From the NCBI RefSeq assembly GCF_900230255.1, contig NZ_OCNJ01000017.1, positions 1 through 64,000 on the forward strand: a stretch of DNA of 64,000 nt. Direction: 5' to 3'. Both the position numbers and the translations under genes were made by a program. The notes beneath the pieces are model-generated. The model worked only from the letters and a program-made list of their open reading frames with translations. It was not told the DNA's origin and did not search any database. The stretch comes from Caenispirillum bisanense. GTDB lineage: Bacteria > Pseudomonadota > Alphaproteobacteria > Rhodospirillales > Rhodospirillaceae. Positions 54,761 to 64,000 of this stretch are shown here, piece after piece. Numbering within the stretch: position 1 is the stretch's first letter; the number at the start of each line of letters is the position of its first letter.

Positions 54761-55323
54761 CGGCTGTGTCCCCCGACGTCGTTCTCGCGCGTTCCGTTGC
54801 CCTCGAAGACGCCTACCGGCGGGTGGAGGAGGGCGCAATGCGCGGCCTGCCGGTCCACAACGCCGCCCTGCGGGTGGAAGCGCTCGGCTTCCGGCCGTGG
54901 GACCTGGAGGCGGCGGGGTTCGGGCAGGCGCTGCTCGGCGTCGTGGTGACGCCGTGGTGCATGAACGTGGTGCTGCTGCCCGCCGAGGCCTCCGGCTGGG
55001 CGGACCTGGAGGAGGGGGCGAAGCACGACCTCGACCTGCCGTGCGGTCGCGTCACCTTCACCGCCGGTCGGCTGGAGGGCGTCGGCCCGCTGCTGACCTG
55101 TTCCCTGTTCTCGCCCATGCAGGACTTCGCCGACCACGACGGCGCCATGATCACCGCCCGCTTCGCCCTCGGCGACCTGCTGACGCCGCCGCCCGCCGAG
55201 GCGCCGGCGCCCGAGCCGCGCCGCCGCCGCACCGAAGGCCCGGCCCCCATGGGTGGTCCGGACCTCAGTCGGCGCGCCGCCCTCGGCATGAGCCGCACGC
55301 CGCGCGGGCGCACGCCGCGATGA
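54757..55323 (+). CDS. hupJ: hydrogenase assembly chaperone HupJ (HybE-like)
   Basis: A 188-residue protein with the HybE/HupJ fold: VHNAALRVEALGFRPW, VVVTPWCMNVVLLP, then TFTAGRLEGVGPLLTCSLFSPM. The last ~50 residues are basic and Pro-rich without conservation. It starts by GTG inside the hupH stop. Such chaperones shield the subunits before Tat export. Many clusters have a fused or adjacent rubredoxin; none is here. Confidence 0.88.
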   Translation: MTAVSPDVVLARSVALEDAYRRVEEGAMRGLPVHNAALRVEALGFRPWDLEAAGFGQALLGVVVTPWCMNVVLLPAEASGWADLEEGAKHDLDLPCGRVTFTAGRLEGVGPLLTCSLFSPMQDFADHDGAMITARFALGDLLTPPPAEAPAPEPRRRRTEGPAPMGGPDLSRRAALGMSRTPRGRTPR

Positions 55324-56531
55324 GACCGCGCGGCGAACGCATCGACGTTCGCCTGCGCCTCGGCCCGGAGCGGGTCGAGCGGGTCGACATTCTTTCGGAC
55401 CGTACCACCACCGCCGCCGCCGTGCTGGAAGGCAAGCCGGTGCAGGACGCCCTCGGCCTGCTGCCGCTGCTCTTCGCCCTGTGCGGCGTCGGCCAGCTGA
55501 CCGCCGGCCTGCGCGCCGTGGAGGCCGCCATGGGCATCGTGGTGCCGCCGCAGGAACGGGTGGCGCGGGCGCTGCTGGTGGCGGCCGAAACGGTGTCGGA
55601 ACACGCCACTCGCATGCTGGTTGACTGGCCGCGGCTCATCGGCGCCGAGGCGGACATCGAAGGCGCCCGCCGGGTGCGCGAGGCGGCGGCGGCGCTGCAG
55701 CGGGCGCTCTATCCCGATCCGCGGCTGCGCGGTCGCATCGGCGGCGGGGCGGGGCCGGTCGCCGCGGTGGCGGTGGCCTCGGCGGCCGAACTGGCCGGGG
55801 CCGTGGCCGACGCCGTGCTCGGCGCGCCGGCCGGCGTCATGGCCGACGCCGGCGACCTGGCGGACTGGATCGACGGCGCCGATACCATGCCGGCGCAGGT
55901 GCTGCGGGCGGTGCTGCGCGAGGGGCTGGCCGATGCCGGCGTGTCGCGGGTGCCGCTGCTGCCGGCCATCGACCCCTACCGGCTGGCGGCCCGCCTCGAC
56001 CGTACCGACGTCGCCGCCTTCCTGCGGGCGCCGGAGTGGGACGGCGTCGTCTACGAGACCGGTCCGCTGGCCCGGCACGGCGCGCAGCCGGCGGTGGCGG
56101 CCCTGCGGGCGCGGCACGGCGACGGCGTCCTGGCGCGGCTGGCGGCGCGGGTCGTCGAGACGGCGGTGGAGGCGCGGAAAATCGTTCGCCTGGCACCCAC
56201 GTCGTGCGATACTACCGCCACCGTCGAAGAACCCGCCGGGCCCGCCGCAGGGGCAGGAGATGCGGCCGTGCACTGGGGGCTCGGAGTCGAGGAAGCGGCG
56301 CGCGGCCGGCTGTTCCACCACGTGGTGGTGGCGCATGGGCGGGTGGCGCGCTGGCGTATCCTCGCGCCGACGGAATGGAACTTTCATGCTCGGGGTGCGC
56401 TGGCGGAAGGCTTGCGCCGCCTGCCGGTGTCCGATGCGGCGCGGGTGCGGCGGGCGGCCGACTGGATGGTCATGGCGCTCGACCCCTGCGTCGCCTGCGC
56501 GGTGCGGGTGGAGGGACCGGCCCATGCATGA
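55320..56531 (+). CDS. hupK: hydrogenase scaffold protein HupK
   Basis: A 403-residue HupL-like maturation scaffold. The C-terminal cysteine pair is kept (ALDPCVACAVRVEG), while the N-terminal pair is lost: ALCGVGQ replaces RICGVC, leaving one Cys. This is typical of HupK/HoxV, thought to hold the Fe(CN)2CO group before transfer to HupL. A stop/start overlap links it with hupJ and hypA. Confidence 0.9.
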   Translation: MRPRGERIDVRLRLGPERVERVDILSDRTTTAAAVLEGKPVQDALGLLPLLFALCGVGQLTAGLRAVEAAMGIVVPPQERVARALLVAAETVSEHATRMLVDWPRLIGAEADIEGARRVREAAAALQRALYPDPRLRGRIGGGAGPVAAVAVASAAELAGAVADAVLGAPAGVMADAGDLADWIDGADTMPAQVLRAVLREGLADAGVSRVPLLPAIDPYRLAARLDRTDVAAFLRAPEWDGVVYETGPLARHGAQPAVAALRARHGDGVLARLAARVVETAVEARKIVRLAPTSCDTTATVEEPAGPAAGAGDAAVHWGLGVEEAARGRLFHHVVVAHGRVARWRILAPTEWNFHARGALAEGLRRLPVSDAARVRRAADWMVMALDPCVACAVRVEGPAHA

Positions 56532-56865
56532 GATGTCGCTGGTCGCCGGCATCATGCGCATCCTCGAAGACGAGGCGCGGGCGCAGCAGTTCTCGCGGGT
56601 GCGGACCGTGGTGCTGGAGGTGGGCGGCCTCAGCCACGCCGATGCCGAGGCCCTGCGCTTCGCCTTCGAGGCGCAGAAGCCGGGCACCCTGGCGGCGGCG
56701 GCGCGCCTCGACATCGTGACGACGCCCGGCACGGCCTGGTGCATGGATTGCGCCGAGCCCGTGCCGCTCGCCCGGCGCGGCGACGCCTGTCCGCGCTGCG
56801 GCGGCTACAAGCTTCAGGTCACCGCGGGCGAAGACCTGCGGGTGAGGGAATTGGAGGTCGAGTGA
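56524..56865 (+). CDS. hypA: nickel insertion protein HypA
   Basis: A 113-residue Ni metallochaperone. The N-terminal MHEMSL contains the Ni-binding His2. The zinc site is formed by C73-x2-C76 and C89-x2-C92. It overlaps the end of hupK by 8 bp and the start of hypB by 1 bp. It works with HypB to load nickel into HupL. Confidence 0.96.
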   Translation: MHEMSLVAGIMRILEDEARAQQFSRVRTVVLEVGGLSHADAEALRFAFEAQKPGTLAAAARLDIVTTPGTAWCMDCAEPVPLARRGDACPRCGGYKLQVTAGEDLRVRELEVE

Positions 56866-57767
56866 TGTGCACCGTCTGCGGCTGCGGTGAAGGCAAGGTC
56901 GAGTCCGGCCCCGGCCATCACCACCACCATGGCCATGGTCACGACCATGACTACCATCATCACCACCACACCGCCGCGGATGCGGAGCACGCGGCCCTGC
57001 ACGCCGCCGGCGTGCCGCACACCCACGACGGCCACGACCACATCCACTACGGCACCGGCGCCGCCGGCGTCTCGGTCGCCGGGATGGATCAGGCGCGGCT
57101 GGTGAAGATCGAGCGCGACGTGCTCGGCCACAACGATCGTCTGGCCGCGGTCAATCGCGTCCGCTTCGCCGCCGCCGGGGTGCTGGCGGTGAACCTGGTC
57201 TCCAGCCCCGGCTCGGGCAAGACGACGCTGCTGTGCGAGACGACGCGCGCCCTGCTGCCGCGCATGCCCGTGGCGGTGGTGGAAGGCGACCAGCAGACCA
57301 CCTTCGACGCCGACCGCATCCGCGAGACCGGCGCACCCGCCATCCAGGTGAACACCGGCAAGGGCTGCCACCTGGACGCCGCCATGGTCGCCGACGCCTG
57401 CGACCGCCTGCCGCTGTCGCGCGGCACGGTGCTGTTCATCGAGAACGTCGGCAATCTGGTGTGCCCGGCCGCCTTCGACCTGGGCGAGGCGGCGCGCGTC
57501 GTGATCCTGTCGGTGACCGAGGGCGAGGACAAGCCGCTCAAGTACCCCGACATGTTCGCCGGCGCCGACCTCATGATCCTCAACAAGATCGACCTGCTGC
57601 CGCACGTGCGGTTCGACGTGGCGCGCTGCATCGACTATGCCCGCCGGGTCAATCCGGGGCTGCCGGTGATCGAGGTCTCGGCGACGTCACACCAGGGCCT
57701 GCACAAGTGGCTCGGCTGGATCGAGGAGCGGCGCGACGCCCTGGTCGCGGCGCCGTCCGGCGCATGA
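56865..57767 (+). CDS. hypB: nickel-binding GTPase HypB
   Basis: A 300-residue SIMIBI GTPase. The N-terminus MCTVCGCG is the high-affinity Ni site. It is followed by a histidine-rich stretch (residues 18-35, 13 His) that can store Ni or Zn. The P-loop is SSPGSGKTT (K119), with further GTPase motifs [10 protein letters not shown] and [11 protein letters not shown] 56865 overlaps hypA. The His tract indicates nickel storage in addition to delivery. Confidence 0.97.
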   Translation: MCTVCGCGEGKVESGPGHHHHHGHGHDHDYHHHHHTAADAEHAALHAAGVPHTHDGHDHIHYGTGAAGVSVAGMDQARLVKIERDVLGHNDRLAAVNRVRFAAAGVLAVNLVSSPGSGKTTLLCETTRALLPRMPVAVVEGDQQTTFDADRIRETGAPAIQVNTGKGCHLDAAMVADACDRLPLSRGTVLFIENVGNLVCPAAFDLGEAARVVILSVTEGEDKPLKYPDMFAGADLMILNKIDLLPHVRFDVARCIDYARRVNPGLPVIEVSATSHQGLHKWLGWIEERRDALVAAPSGA

Positions 57768-58879
57768 GCGCTCCGCTCGCCGATCTGGTGGCGGTGGATC
57801 TGGCGCTGCCGCGGGCGGTGCCGGCGGTGCTTGGCATGGGCGCCTTCCTGAAGAACACCGTTTCCGTGGTCGCCGATGGGCGGGCCTGGGTGTCGCGCGA
57901 CGTCGGCCACACCGACACCGCCGCCGCCATCGCCCGCATGGAGCGTCTGGCCCGCGACCTGCCGGCGGCGCTCGGCGTGCGGCCGGTGGCGGTGGCGCGC
58001 GACCTGCACCCGGACTTCCCGTCCAGCCGCTTCGCCGCCCTGCTGGCGGAGGAATGGGGCGTCCCCGTGGTGCCGGTGCAGCACCACCACGCCCACGTCG
58101 CCGCCGTCGCCGCCGAGCATGGCCACGACGGCCCGCTGCTCGGCCTCGCCTTCGACGGTTTCGGCCTCGGGCCGGGGGATGAGGCGTGGGGCGGCGAACT
58201 GCTGCAGGTGGACGCCGGCCGCCTGGAGCGCCTCGGCCATCTCGGCCTCCTGTTGCAGCCGGGCGGCGACGTCGCGGCCCGCGAGCCCTGGCGCATGGGT
58301 GCCGCCGCCCTGCACGCCCTCGGGCGAGGCGACGAGGTGGTGCGGCGGTGGGCCGCCTACCCGGCGGCGCGTCTGCTGCCGGCGATCATGACGCGCGGGC
58401 TGAACTGCCCGGCGACGTCCTCGGCCGGCCGGCTGTTCGACGCCGCCTGCGGCCTTTTGAACGTACATCCCCTGGCGGAGTTCGAGGGCGAGGCGCCCAT
58501 GGCGCTGGAAGCCCTGGCGACGGCGCCGCGGGTGCTCGAAGGCGGCTGGGCGGTGGGCGCCGACGGCGTCCTCGACCTGACGCCCCTGCTGGCGGCCCTG
58601 GCCGACTGCGGCGATGCGGCGGAAGGCGCCAACCTGTTCCACGGCACCTTGGCGGCCGCCGTCGCCGACTGGGTGCTGACGCTCCGCCGCCATCGGCCGG
58701 ACCTGCCGCGCACCGTCGCCTTCGCCGGCGGGTGCTTCTACAACAAGGTGCTGTCGGCCGATCTGGCGGCGCGGCTGGAAGCGCGCGGCCTCGCCGTGCT
58801 GCGGCCCCGCCGTCTCGGCCCCGGCGACCCCGCCGTCAGCCTGGGCCAGGCCTGGGCGGCGGCCTGTTCCCCACTCTGA
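57764..58879 (+). CDS. hypF: truncated HypF: C-terminal carbamoyltransferase domain only (HypF1-like)
   Basis: A 371-residue protein matching only the Kae1-like half of HypF, which transfers the carbamoyl group to HypE for cyanide synthesis. It has [15 protein letters not shown] (metal site), [39 protein letters not shown] and [11 protein letters not shown] normal HypF (about 750 residues) has an N-terminal acylphosphatase, zinc fingers and a YrdC-like carbamoyl-adenylate domain; all are absent. The ATG at 57764 overlaps the hypB stop, so the short form is not an assembly cut. I recall Ralstonia HypF1 being similarly shortened. The missing steps must be done by another protein. Confidence 0.88.
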   Translation: MSAPLADLVAVDLALPRAVPAVLGMGAFLKNTVSVVADGRAWVSRDVGHTDTAAAIARMERLARDLPAALGVRPVAVARDLHPDFPSSRFAALLAEEWGVPVVPVQHHHAHVAAVAAEHGHDGPLLGLAFDGFGLGPGDEAWGGELLQVDAGRLERLGHLGLLLQPGGDVAAREPWRMGAAALHALGRGDEVVRRWAAYPAARLLPAIMTRGLNCPATSSAGRLFDAACGLLNVHPLAEFEGEAPMALEALATAPRVLEGGWAVGADGVLDLTPLLAALADCGDAAEGANLFHGTLAAAVADWVLTLRRHRPDLPRTVAFAGGCFYNKVLSADLAARLEARGLAVLRPRRLGPGDPAVSLGQAWAAACSPL

Positions 58880-58891
58880 GGAGAGCGCGCC

Positions 58892-59128
58892 ATGTGTCTG
58901 GCGATCCCCGCCAAGGTGGTCGACCTGCTGCCCGACGCCATGGGCCGCGTCAGTATCGAGGGGGTGGAGAAGGTGGTCAGCCTCGCCCTGCTCGACGACG
59001 TGGCGGTCGGCGACTACGTGCTGCTGCACGTCGGCTACGCGCTGTCGCGCATCGACCCGGAGGAAGCCGCCAAGACCCTGGCGCTGCTGAAGGAAATGGG
59101 AACCCTGGCCGAGGAGCTGGAGGCATGA
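58892..59128 (+). CDS. hypC: hydrogenase maturation chaperone HypC
   Basis: A 78-residue chaperone starting MCLAIPAKVVDLL, with the essential Cys2 and the VGDYVLLHVGYALSRID motif. It carries the Fe(CN)2CO fragment between HypD and the large subunit. GAGGAGA precedes ATG 58892. It ends inside the start of hypD. Confidence 0.96.
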   Translation: MCLAIPAKVVDLLPDAMGRVSIEGVEKVVSLALLDDVAVGDYVLLHVGYALSRIDPEEAAKTLALLKEMGTLAEELEA

Positions 59129-60252
59129 AGTACGCCAGCGAGTTCCGTGACGGCGCGCTCGCCCGCAAGGTCGCCGCCGCCATCGCCACCGACTGCGAGC
59201 CTGGCCGCGCCTATACCCTCATGGAGTTCTGCGGCGGCCACACCCACACCATCGCCCGCTACGGCCTGGAAGACCTGCTGCCGCCGGCGGTGCGGCTGGT
59301 CCACGGCCCCGGCTGTCCGGTCTGCGTGCTGCCGGTCGGGCGCATCGACACGGCGGTGGAGCTGGCGCGCGACCACGGCGTCATGCTGTGCACCTACGGC
59401 GACATGGTGCGCGTGCCCGGCTCCGGTCGCGAGAGCCTGCTGAAGGCCAAGGCCGCCGGCGCCGATGTGCGCATGGTGTGGTCGACGCTGGACGCCCTGC
59501 GCCTCGCCCGCGAGAACCCCGACCGCCAGGTGGTGTTCTTCGCCATCGGCTTCGAGACCACGACGCCGCCGACGGCGCTGGCCCTGAAACAGGCCAAGGC
59601 CGAAAACCTGAAGAACTTCAGCGTGTTCTGCAATCATGTGATGACGCCGCCGGCGATGCGGGCCGTCCTCGACGACGGCGAGGCCATCCCGCTGCAGGGC
59701 ATCGTGGCGCCGGGCCACGTCTCCACCGTCATCGGCACGGCGCCCTACCAGCCCTTCGCCGACCGCGGCCAAGCCATGGTGGTGGCGGGGTTCGAGCCGC
59801 TGGACCTGCTGCAGGCCATCGCCATGCTGGTGCGCCAGATCAACGAGGGCCGCCCGCGGGTGGAGAACGCCTACGTCCGCGCCCTCACGCCCGAGGGCAA
59901 CCCCAAGGCCCGCGCCGTCATCGCCGAAACCCTGACCTTGCGGCCGTCGTTCGAGTGGCGGGGGCTCGGCACGCTGCCCGACAGCGCCCTGCGCATCGCC
60001 GACGCCTATGCCGACTTCGATGCCGAGCGGCGCTTCGCCGTGCCCTACCGCGCCGTGCCCGATCCCAAGTCCTGCGCCTGTGCCGACATCGTGCGCGGGC
60101 GCAAGCGGCCGGAGGACTGCAAGCTGTTCGGCACCGCCTGCACGCCGGATACGCCCATCGGCTCGTGCATGGTGTCGGGCGAGGGGGCCTGCGCCGCCCA
60201 TTGGCTCTACGGCCGCCACCGTGATCCGTCGCAGAGGAGACTGTCCGCATGA
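59125..60252 (+). CDS. hypD: hydrogenase maturation protein HypD
   Basis: A 375-residue Fe-S scaffold on which the Fe(CN)2CO unit is built. FCGGHTHTIARYG, HGPGCPVCVLP and GFETTTP are the conserved motifs. The C-terminal cysteines (SCACADIVRGRKRPEDCKLFG, TACTP, GSCMVSGEGAC) hold the [4Fe-4S] cluster. It overlaps hypC and hypE by 4 bp each. Confidence 0.97.
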   Translation: MKYASEFRDGALARKVAAAIATDCEPGRAYTLMEFCGGHTHTIARYGLEDLLPPAVRLVHGPGCPVCVLPVGRIDTAVELARDHGVMLCTYGDMVRVPGSGRESLLKAKAAGADVRMVWSTLDALRLARENPDRQVVFFAIGFETTTPPTALALKQAKAENLKNFSVFCNHVMTPPAMRAVLDDGEAIPLQGIVAPGHVSTVIGTAPYQPFADRGQAMVVAGFEPLDLLQAIAMLVRQINEGRPRVENAYVRALTPEGNPKARAVIAETLTLRPSFEWRGLGTLPDSALRIADAYADFDAERRFAVPYRAVPDPKSCACADIVRGRKRPEDCKLFGTACTPDTPIGSCMVSGEGACAAHWLYGRHRDPSQRRLSA

Positions 60253-61292
60253 GCCGCCGCCTGTTCCCGCAGCCCCTCGACCTGGCGAACGGCCGCGTCG
60301 ACATGAGCCACGGCGCCGGCGGCCGCGCCATGGCGCAGCTGGTGTCGGAACTGTTCGCCGCCGCCTTCGAGAACGACTACCTGGCCCAGGGCAACGATGC
60401 CGCCATGATGAGCCCGCCGCCCGGCCGGCTGGTCATGTCGACGGACGGCTACGTCATCTCGCCGCTGTTCTTCCCCGGCGGCGACATCGGGTCGCTCGCC
60501 GTGCACGGCACCGTCAACGACATCGCCATGGCCGGCGCCCGGCCGCTGTGGCTGTCGGCCGGCTTCATCATCGAGGAGGGCTTCCCGCTCGCCGACCTCG
60601 CCCGCATCGTCGAGTTCATGGCCGGCGCCTGCAAGGCCTGCGGCGTGCCGCTGGTGACCGGCGACACCAAGGTGGTGGAGCGCGGCAAGGGCGACGGCCT
60701 GTTCATCACCACCACCGGCGTCGGCGTGGTGCCGGAGGGCCTGCACATCGCTGGCGACGCCATCCGGCCGGGCGACGCGGTGCTGGTGTCGGGCACCCTC
60801 GGCGACCACGGCATCGCCGTGCTGTCCAAGCGCGAGAACCTGGACTTCGACACCGACATCGTCAGCGACAGCGCGCCGCTGCACGACCTGGTGGCGGCCA
60901 TGGTGGCGGCGGTGCCCGAGATCCACACCCTGCGCGACCCGACCCGCGGCGGCGTGGCGGCGACGCTGAACGAGCTTGCCAACCAGTCGGGCGTCGGGCT
61001 GATCCTGCAGGAGGCGGCCCTGCCCATCCGCCCCGCCGTCCGCGGCGCCTGCGAGATGCTCGGCATCGACCCGCTGGGCGTCGCCAACGAGGGCAAGCTG
61101 CTCGCCTTCTGCCCCGCCGAGCGGGCGGAACGGCTGCTCGCGGTGATGCGCGCCCACCCGCTCGGCCGCGACTCCGCCATCATCGGCCGGGCGGTGGAGG
61201 ACGACCGCCGCCTCGTGCAGATGGAAACCGAGTTCGGCGGCGCCCGCGTCGTCGAGTGGCTGAACGGCGAGCAACTGCCGCGCATCTGCTGA
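60249..61292 (+). CDS. hypE: hydrogenase maturation protein HypE
   Basis: A 347-residue PurM-like ATPase that dehydrates the carbamoyl group on its C-terminal cysteine to a thiocyanate. The protein ends PRIC, the required tail. SHGAGGRAMAQL, GNDAAMM, DGYVISPLFFPGGDIG and RDPTRGGVAATLNELA are present. It is the last gene of the hup-hyp run, followed by a strong hairpin. Confidence 0.97.
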   Translation: MSRRLFPQPLDLANGRVDMSHGAGGRAMAQLVSELFAAAFENDYLAQGNDAAMMSPPPGRLVMSTDGYVISPLFFPGGDIGSLAVHGTVNDIAMAGARPLWLSAGFIIEEGFPLADLARIVEFMAGACKACGVPLVTGDTKVVERGKGDGLFITTTGVGVVPEGLHIAGDAIRPGDAVLVSGTLGDHGIAVLSKRENLDFDTDIVSDSAPLHDLVAAMVAAVPEIHTLRDPTRGGVAATLNELANQSGVGLILQEAALPIRPAVRGACEMLGIDPLGVANEGKLLAFCPAERAERLLAVMRAHPLGRDSAIIGRAVEDDRRLVQMETEFGGARVVEWLNGEQLPRIC

Positions 61293-61386
61293 GCCCGAAG
61301 CGGACCGCGCGCGGCGGTGGTGCCGCCGTGGGGAGGCCTTGCCTCCACAGCCTGTGCCTGTCATAAAAGCGCCAAATATTCGTAAC

Positions 61387-61424
61387 ACGAGGCTCCGTCG
61401 ATCGTTGACCCGACGGAGCCTCGT
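61387..61424 (+). terminator. strong hairpin after the hup-hyp operon
   Basis: A perfect 14-bp stem (61387-61400 with 61411-61424) and a 10-nt loop, about 95 bp past hypE. Only TT follows, so it is not a classic U-tailed terminator. It may end the operon by Rho-assisted pausing or protect the 3' end, and it also precedes the PiT gene by 41 bp. Confidence 0.55.
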
Positions 61425-61465
61425 TGCACGTTCCGCGCTGACTGACACCGACCGGCAGGTATTCC

Positions 61466-63022
61466 GTGGCGAAAAAGACCACCCTCGACAAGGACCTCGC
61501 GAAGCTCGTCCGCATTGAGGAGGCCACGGCGGCGACCGGCCGCCGCACCGGCGCCCTCGGGCTCGCGCTACTGTTCCTCGCGGCCGTCTTCGCCTTCACG
61601 GTGACCATCACCGAAGGGCAATACGCCTCCTTCATCATCGCGGCCGGCGTCATCGGCGGCTACATGGCGCTGAACATCGGCGCCAACGACGTCGCCAACA
61701 ACGTCGGGCCGGCGGTCGGGTCGCGCGCCCTGACCATGGTGGGCGCGCTGGTCGTGGCGGCGGTGTTCGAGGCGCTGGGCGCGCTGGTCGCCGGTGCGGA
61801 CGTGGTGTCGACCATCTCCAAGGGCATCGTCGACCCCTCGGCACTGGCCGACAGCCAGGTCTTCGTGCGGGCCATGATGTCGGCGCTGCTGGCCGGGGCG
61901 CTGTGGATCAACCTGGCGACCGCCATCGGCGCGCCGGTCTCCACCACCCACTCCGTGGTCGGCGGCGTGCTCGGGGCCGGCATCGCCGCTGCCGGGTTGT
62001 CGGCGGTCAACTGGGGCACCACCGGCACCATCGTCGCCAGTTGGGTGATCTCGCCCCTGCTGGGCGGCGGCATCGCGGCCTTCGCCCTGTGGTTCATCAC
62101 GGCGATGGTGCTGGAGAAAGAGGACAAGCTGACGGCCGCCCGCCGCTGGGTGCCGGTGCTGGTGGCGGTGATGACCTTCGCCTTCACCCTCTACCTCATC
62201 ATGAAGGGCCTGAAGCAGCTGTGGGTGCCGCCGCCGGGCCTGGCGTGGCTCATGGCCGCCGTGGCCGCCGCCGCCGCCTGGGCGGGCACGCGGCCGCTGG
62301 TCGCCCGCCGCGCCCTGACGCTGGAAAACCGCCGCCGGCCCGTGGGCGAGCTGTTCCGCTGGCCGCTCATCTTCTCGGCGGCGCTGCTGTCCTTCGCCCA
62401 CGGCGCCAACGACGTCGCCAACGCCGTCGGTCCGCTGGCGGCGGTGGTGGCGGCGGTGGAGGCTGGTGCCGTCGAGGCCAAGGTGGTGGTGCCGAGCTGG
62501 GTGCTGGTGGTGGGCGCCCTCGGCATCGTCTGCGGCCTTTTGCTGTTCGGGCCGAAGCTGATCCGCACCGTCGGCGAGAAGATCACCAAGATGGACCCGG
62601 CGCGGGCGTTCTGCGTCGCACTGGCCGCCGCCGTGACGGTCATCGTCGCGTCGGAACTCGGCCTGCCGGTGTCGTCCACCCACATCGCCGTCGGCGGCGT
62701 GTTCGGTGTCGGCTTCTTCCGCGAGTTCCGCACCAACCGCTATGTCTGGCACTGGCGGGAGATGAACCCCGACGTGGCGCTGACCGCCGGCGGCATCCCG
62801 ACCGGCGCCGCCACCGGCCACGCCGACGCCGCCGCGCCCCAGGACGATGCCGTTCCGGCCCAGCTGCTGGAAAAGAGCCGCCGCCGGGCCGAGAAGGCGA
62901 AGCGCCGCCGCCTGGTGCGCCGTCAGCACATGACCACCATCGCCGCCGCCTGGGTGGTGACGGTTCCCCTTGCAGCCCTGCTCTCTGCCGTTATCTTCCT
63001 GGTCTGGTCGGCGTTCGTCTGA
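61466..63022 (+). CDS. PiT family inorganic phosphate transporter
   Basis: A 518-residue secondary phosphate permease with about ten transmembrane helices. The duplicated PiT signature appears as NIGANDVANNVGPAVGS and AHGANDVANAVGPLAAV, with the matching APVSTTHSVVGGVLGAG and LPVSSTHIAVGGVFGVG half-repeats. An Arg/Lys-rich cytoplasmic segment (about 470-490) precedes the last helix. It starts by GTG at 61466 with CAGGT. A PstS-like gene follows by 28 bp, so the two may be a phosphate-uptake unit. Confidence 0.93.
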   Translation: MAKKTTLDKDLAKLVRIEEATAATGRRTGALGLALLFLAAVFAFTVTITEGQYASFIIAAGVIGGYMALNIGANDVANNVGPAVGSRALTMVGALVVAAVFEALGALVAGADVVSTISKGIVDPSALADSQVFVRAMMSALLAGALWINLATAIGAPVSTTHSVVGGVLGAGIAAAGLSAVNWGTTGTIVASWVISPLLGGGIAAFALWFITAMVLEKEDKLTAARRWVPVLVAVMTFAFTLYLIMKGLKQLWVPPPGLAWLMAAVAAAAAWAGTRPLVARRALTLENRRRPVGELFRWPLIFSAALLSFAHGANDVANAVGPLAAVVAAVEAGAVEAKVVVPSWVLVVGALGIVCGLLLFGPKLIRTVGEKITKMDPARAFCVALAAAVTVIVASELGLPVSSTHIAVGGVFGVGFFREFRTNRYVWHWREMNPDVALTAGGIPTGAATGHADAAAPQDDAVPAQLLEKSRRRAEKAKRRRLVRRQHMTTIAAAWVVTVPLAALLSAVIFLVWSAFV

Positions 63023-63050
63023 GCGCCTCGCAGCAGGAGAGGCAGTTTTC

Positions 63051-64000
63051 ATGATCGGCAAGCGTCTGCTGGCGGCGGGTCTCGTCGCCTGCGCGGTCGT
63101 CGCCGCGCCCCACGCCGCCCCGGCCCAGCAGCCGGCGCGCGACACGGTGCGGGTGACGGGCTCGTCCACCCTCTACGGCTACGCCACCCGCGTCGCCGAG
63201 GCTTTCGGCAGGGTCAGCCGCCACCGCACGCCGGTCGTCGAGTCGTCGGGGACGGGCGGCGGCTTCGCCCGGTTCTGCGCCGGGCTCGACCTCAACTCGC
63301 CGGACGTGGTGCTGGCGTCGCGCCGGGTGTTCGACAGCGAGATCGAGGCCTGCCACGACAACACCGTCGACGACATTTCCGAGTTCAAGGTCGGCTACGG
63401 CGGCCTCGTGGTGGTCCGTGCCGCGGGCGCCGAGCCGCTCGACCTGACGCGCCGCCAGCTGTGGCTGGCACTCGCCGCCCAGGTGCCGGTCAACGGCCGG
63501 CTGGTCGACAACCCCAACCGCACGTGGCGCGACCTCGGCCCCGGCCTGCCCGACACGGCCATCCGCGTCTACGGCCCGCCGCCCACCTCGGGCACGCGCG
63601 ACAGCCTGGTGCGCCTGGCGCTCGAGCCGGCCTGCGAGGCCGACAGCTACGTCGCCGCCCTGCCGGAGGCGGAGAAGCGCCAGGTGTGCGGCGCCCTGCG
63701 CGAAGACGGCGCCTTCATCAATGCCGGCGAGGACGACTCCGATCTGGTCAAGCGCGTCGCCGGCAACCCGGAAGCGGCGGGCATCGTCGGCTTCCATGTG
63801 GCGAAGGAGGCGCCCGATCGCCTGGGTTACGCCGCCATCGAAGGCGTGACACCGTCGGTCGAGGCCATCCGCGACGGCCGCTACCCGCTGATCCGGGCCC
63901 TCTACTTCTATCTGAAGGACGATCACCTGGGCCGCGTCGCCGGGCTGAAGGCCTTCGTGCAGGCCTTCCTGTCCGACGAGGCGGTGGGGCCCGAGGGCTA
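63051..64000 (+). CDS. PstS-like phosphate-binding protein (cut by right edge)
   Basis: The first 316 residues of a periplasmic substrate-binding protein; the stop is outside the window. A signal peptide MIGKRLLAAGLVACAVVAA ends at APA-QQ. The mature start VRVTGSSTLYGYATRVAEAFG, VESSGTGGGFARFC and the GPPPTSGTRDSL segment are typical of PstS-family phosphate binders. It is close behind PiT with its own GGAGAGG site. Whether pstC/A/B follow is not visible. Confidence 0.88.
   Translation, partial: MIGKRLLAAGLVACAVVAAPHAAPAQQPARDTVRVTGSSTLYGYATRVAEAFGRVSRHRTPVVESSGTGGGFARFCAGLDLNSPDVVLASRRVFDSEIEACHDNTVDDISEFKVGYGGLVVVRAAGAEPLDLTRRQLWLALAAQVPVNGRLVDNPNRTWRDLGPGLPDTAIRVYGPPPTSGTRDSLVRLALEPACEADSYVAALPEAEKRQVCGALREDGAFINAGEDDSDLVKRVAGNPEAAGIVGFHVAKEAPDRLGYAAIEGVTPSVEAIRDGRYPLIRALYFYLKDDHLGRVAGLKAFVQAFLSDEAVGPEG

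Overview
The window is GC-rich (about 70%) and reads as chromosomal DNA of an alphaproteobacterium, most likely a Rhodospirillales-type organism. Supporting signs are a usg gene, a DUF3750 gene, a 3-hydroxyacyl-CoA dehydrogenase/enoyl-CoA hydratase fusion with the dehydrogenase half first, palindromic intergenic repeats of the kind common in that class, and a hup/hyp hydrogenase locus. No rRNA, tRNA, CRISPR array or phage was seen. The only transposon trace is an IS5-family transposase end at the left edge.

Layout. 1-5 kb: transposase remnant, an orphan TrpB-like gene, a 179-bp element bounded by perfect 25-bp inverted repeats, a metallo-beta-lactamase-fold hydrolase and two convergent, overlapping GNAT acetyltransferases. 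5-15 kb: an amino-acid dehydrogenase divergent from an Lrp regulator; a TetR/flavodoxin-like oxidoreductase pair with a palindromic operator; a MocR regulator with a flavin-type partner; ArfB; and a MASE1-PAS histidine kinase translationally coupled to a single-domain response regulator. 15-20 kb: tandem intergenic repeats, groES-groEL, usg, DUF3750 and an RTX lipase-like protein. 20-33 kb: MocR divergent from a Thr/Ser dehydratase with direct-repeat sites, a GAF histidine kinase, class I FBP aldolase, SelO, a large multi-PAS hybrid kinase preceded by 27-bp tandem repeats, a LuxR-type response regulator and a candidate structured RNA.

33-43 kb is a fatty-acid oxidation block on the minus strand: thioesterase, acyl-CoA dehydrogenase, FadJ-like fusion, thiolase, a MerR regulator, acyl-CoA ligase and FadL. 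An identical 14-bp palindrome lies upstream of the MerR-led operon and upstream of the FadL-led operon, so the MerR protein is the obvious candidate regulator of the whole pathway. 44-49 kb is an acetate-uptake block (DUF485, ActP, a cNMP/CBS/DUF294 signalling protein, a DEDD exonuclease).

49-61 kb is a compact uptake [NiFe]-hydrogenase locus on the plus strand: hupS-L-C-D-F-H-J-K-hypA-B-F-C-D-E, mostly with stop/start overlaps. The small subunit carries the two supernumerary cysteines that define the O2-tolerant (4Fe-3S proximal cluster) type. HypF is reduced to its C-terminal carbamoyltransferase half, and no HyaE/HupG or rubredoxin (HupI) gene is present. The window ends with a PiT phosphate transporter and a PstS-like binding protein cut by the right edge.
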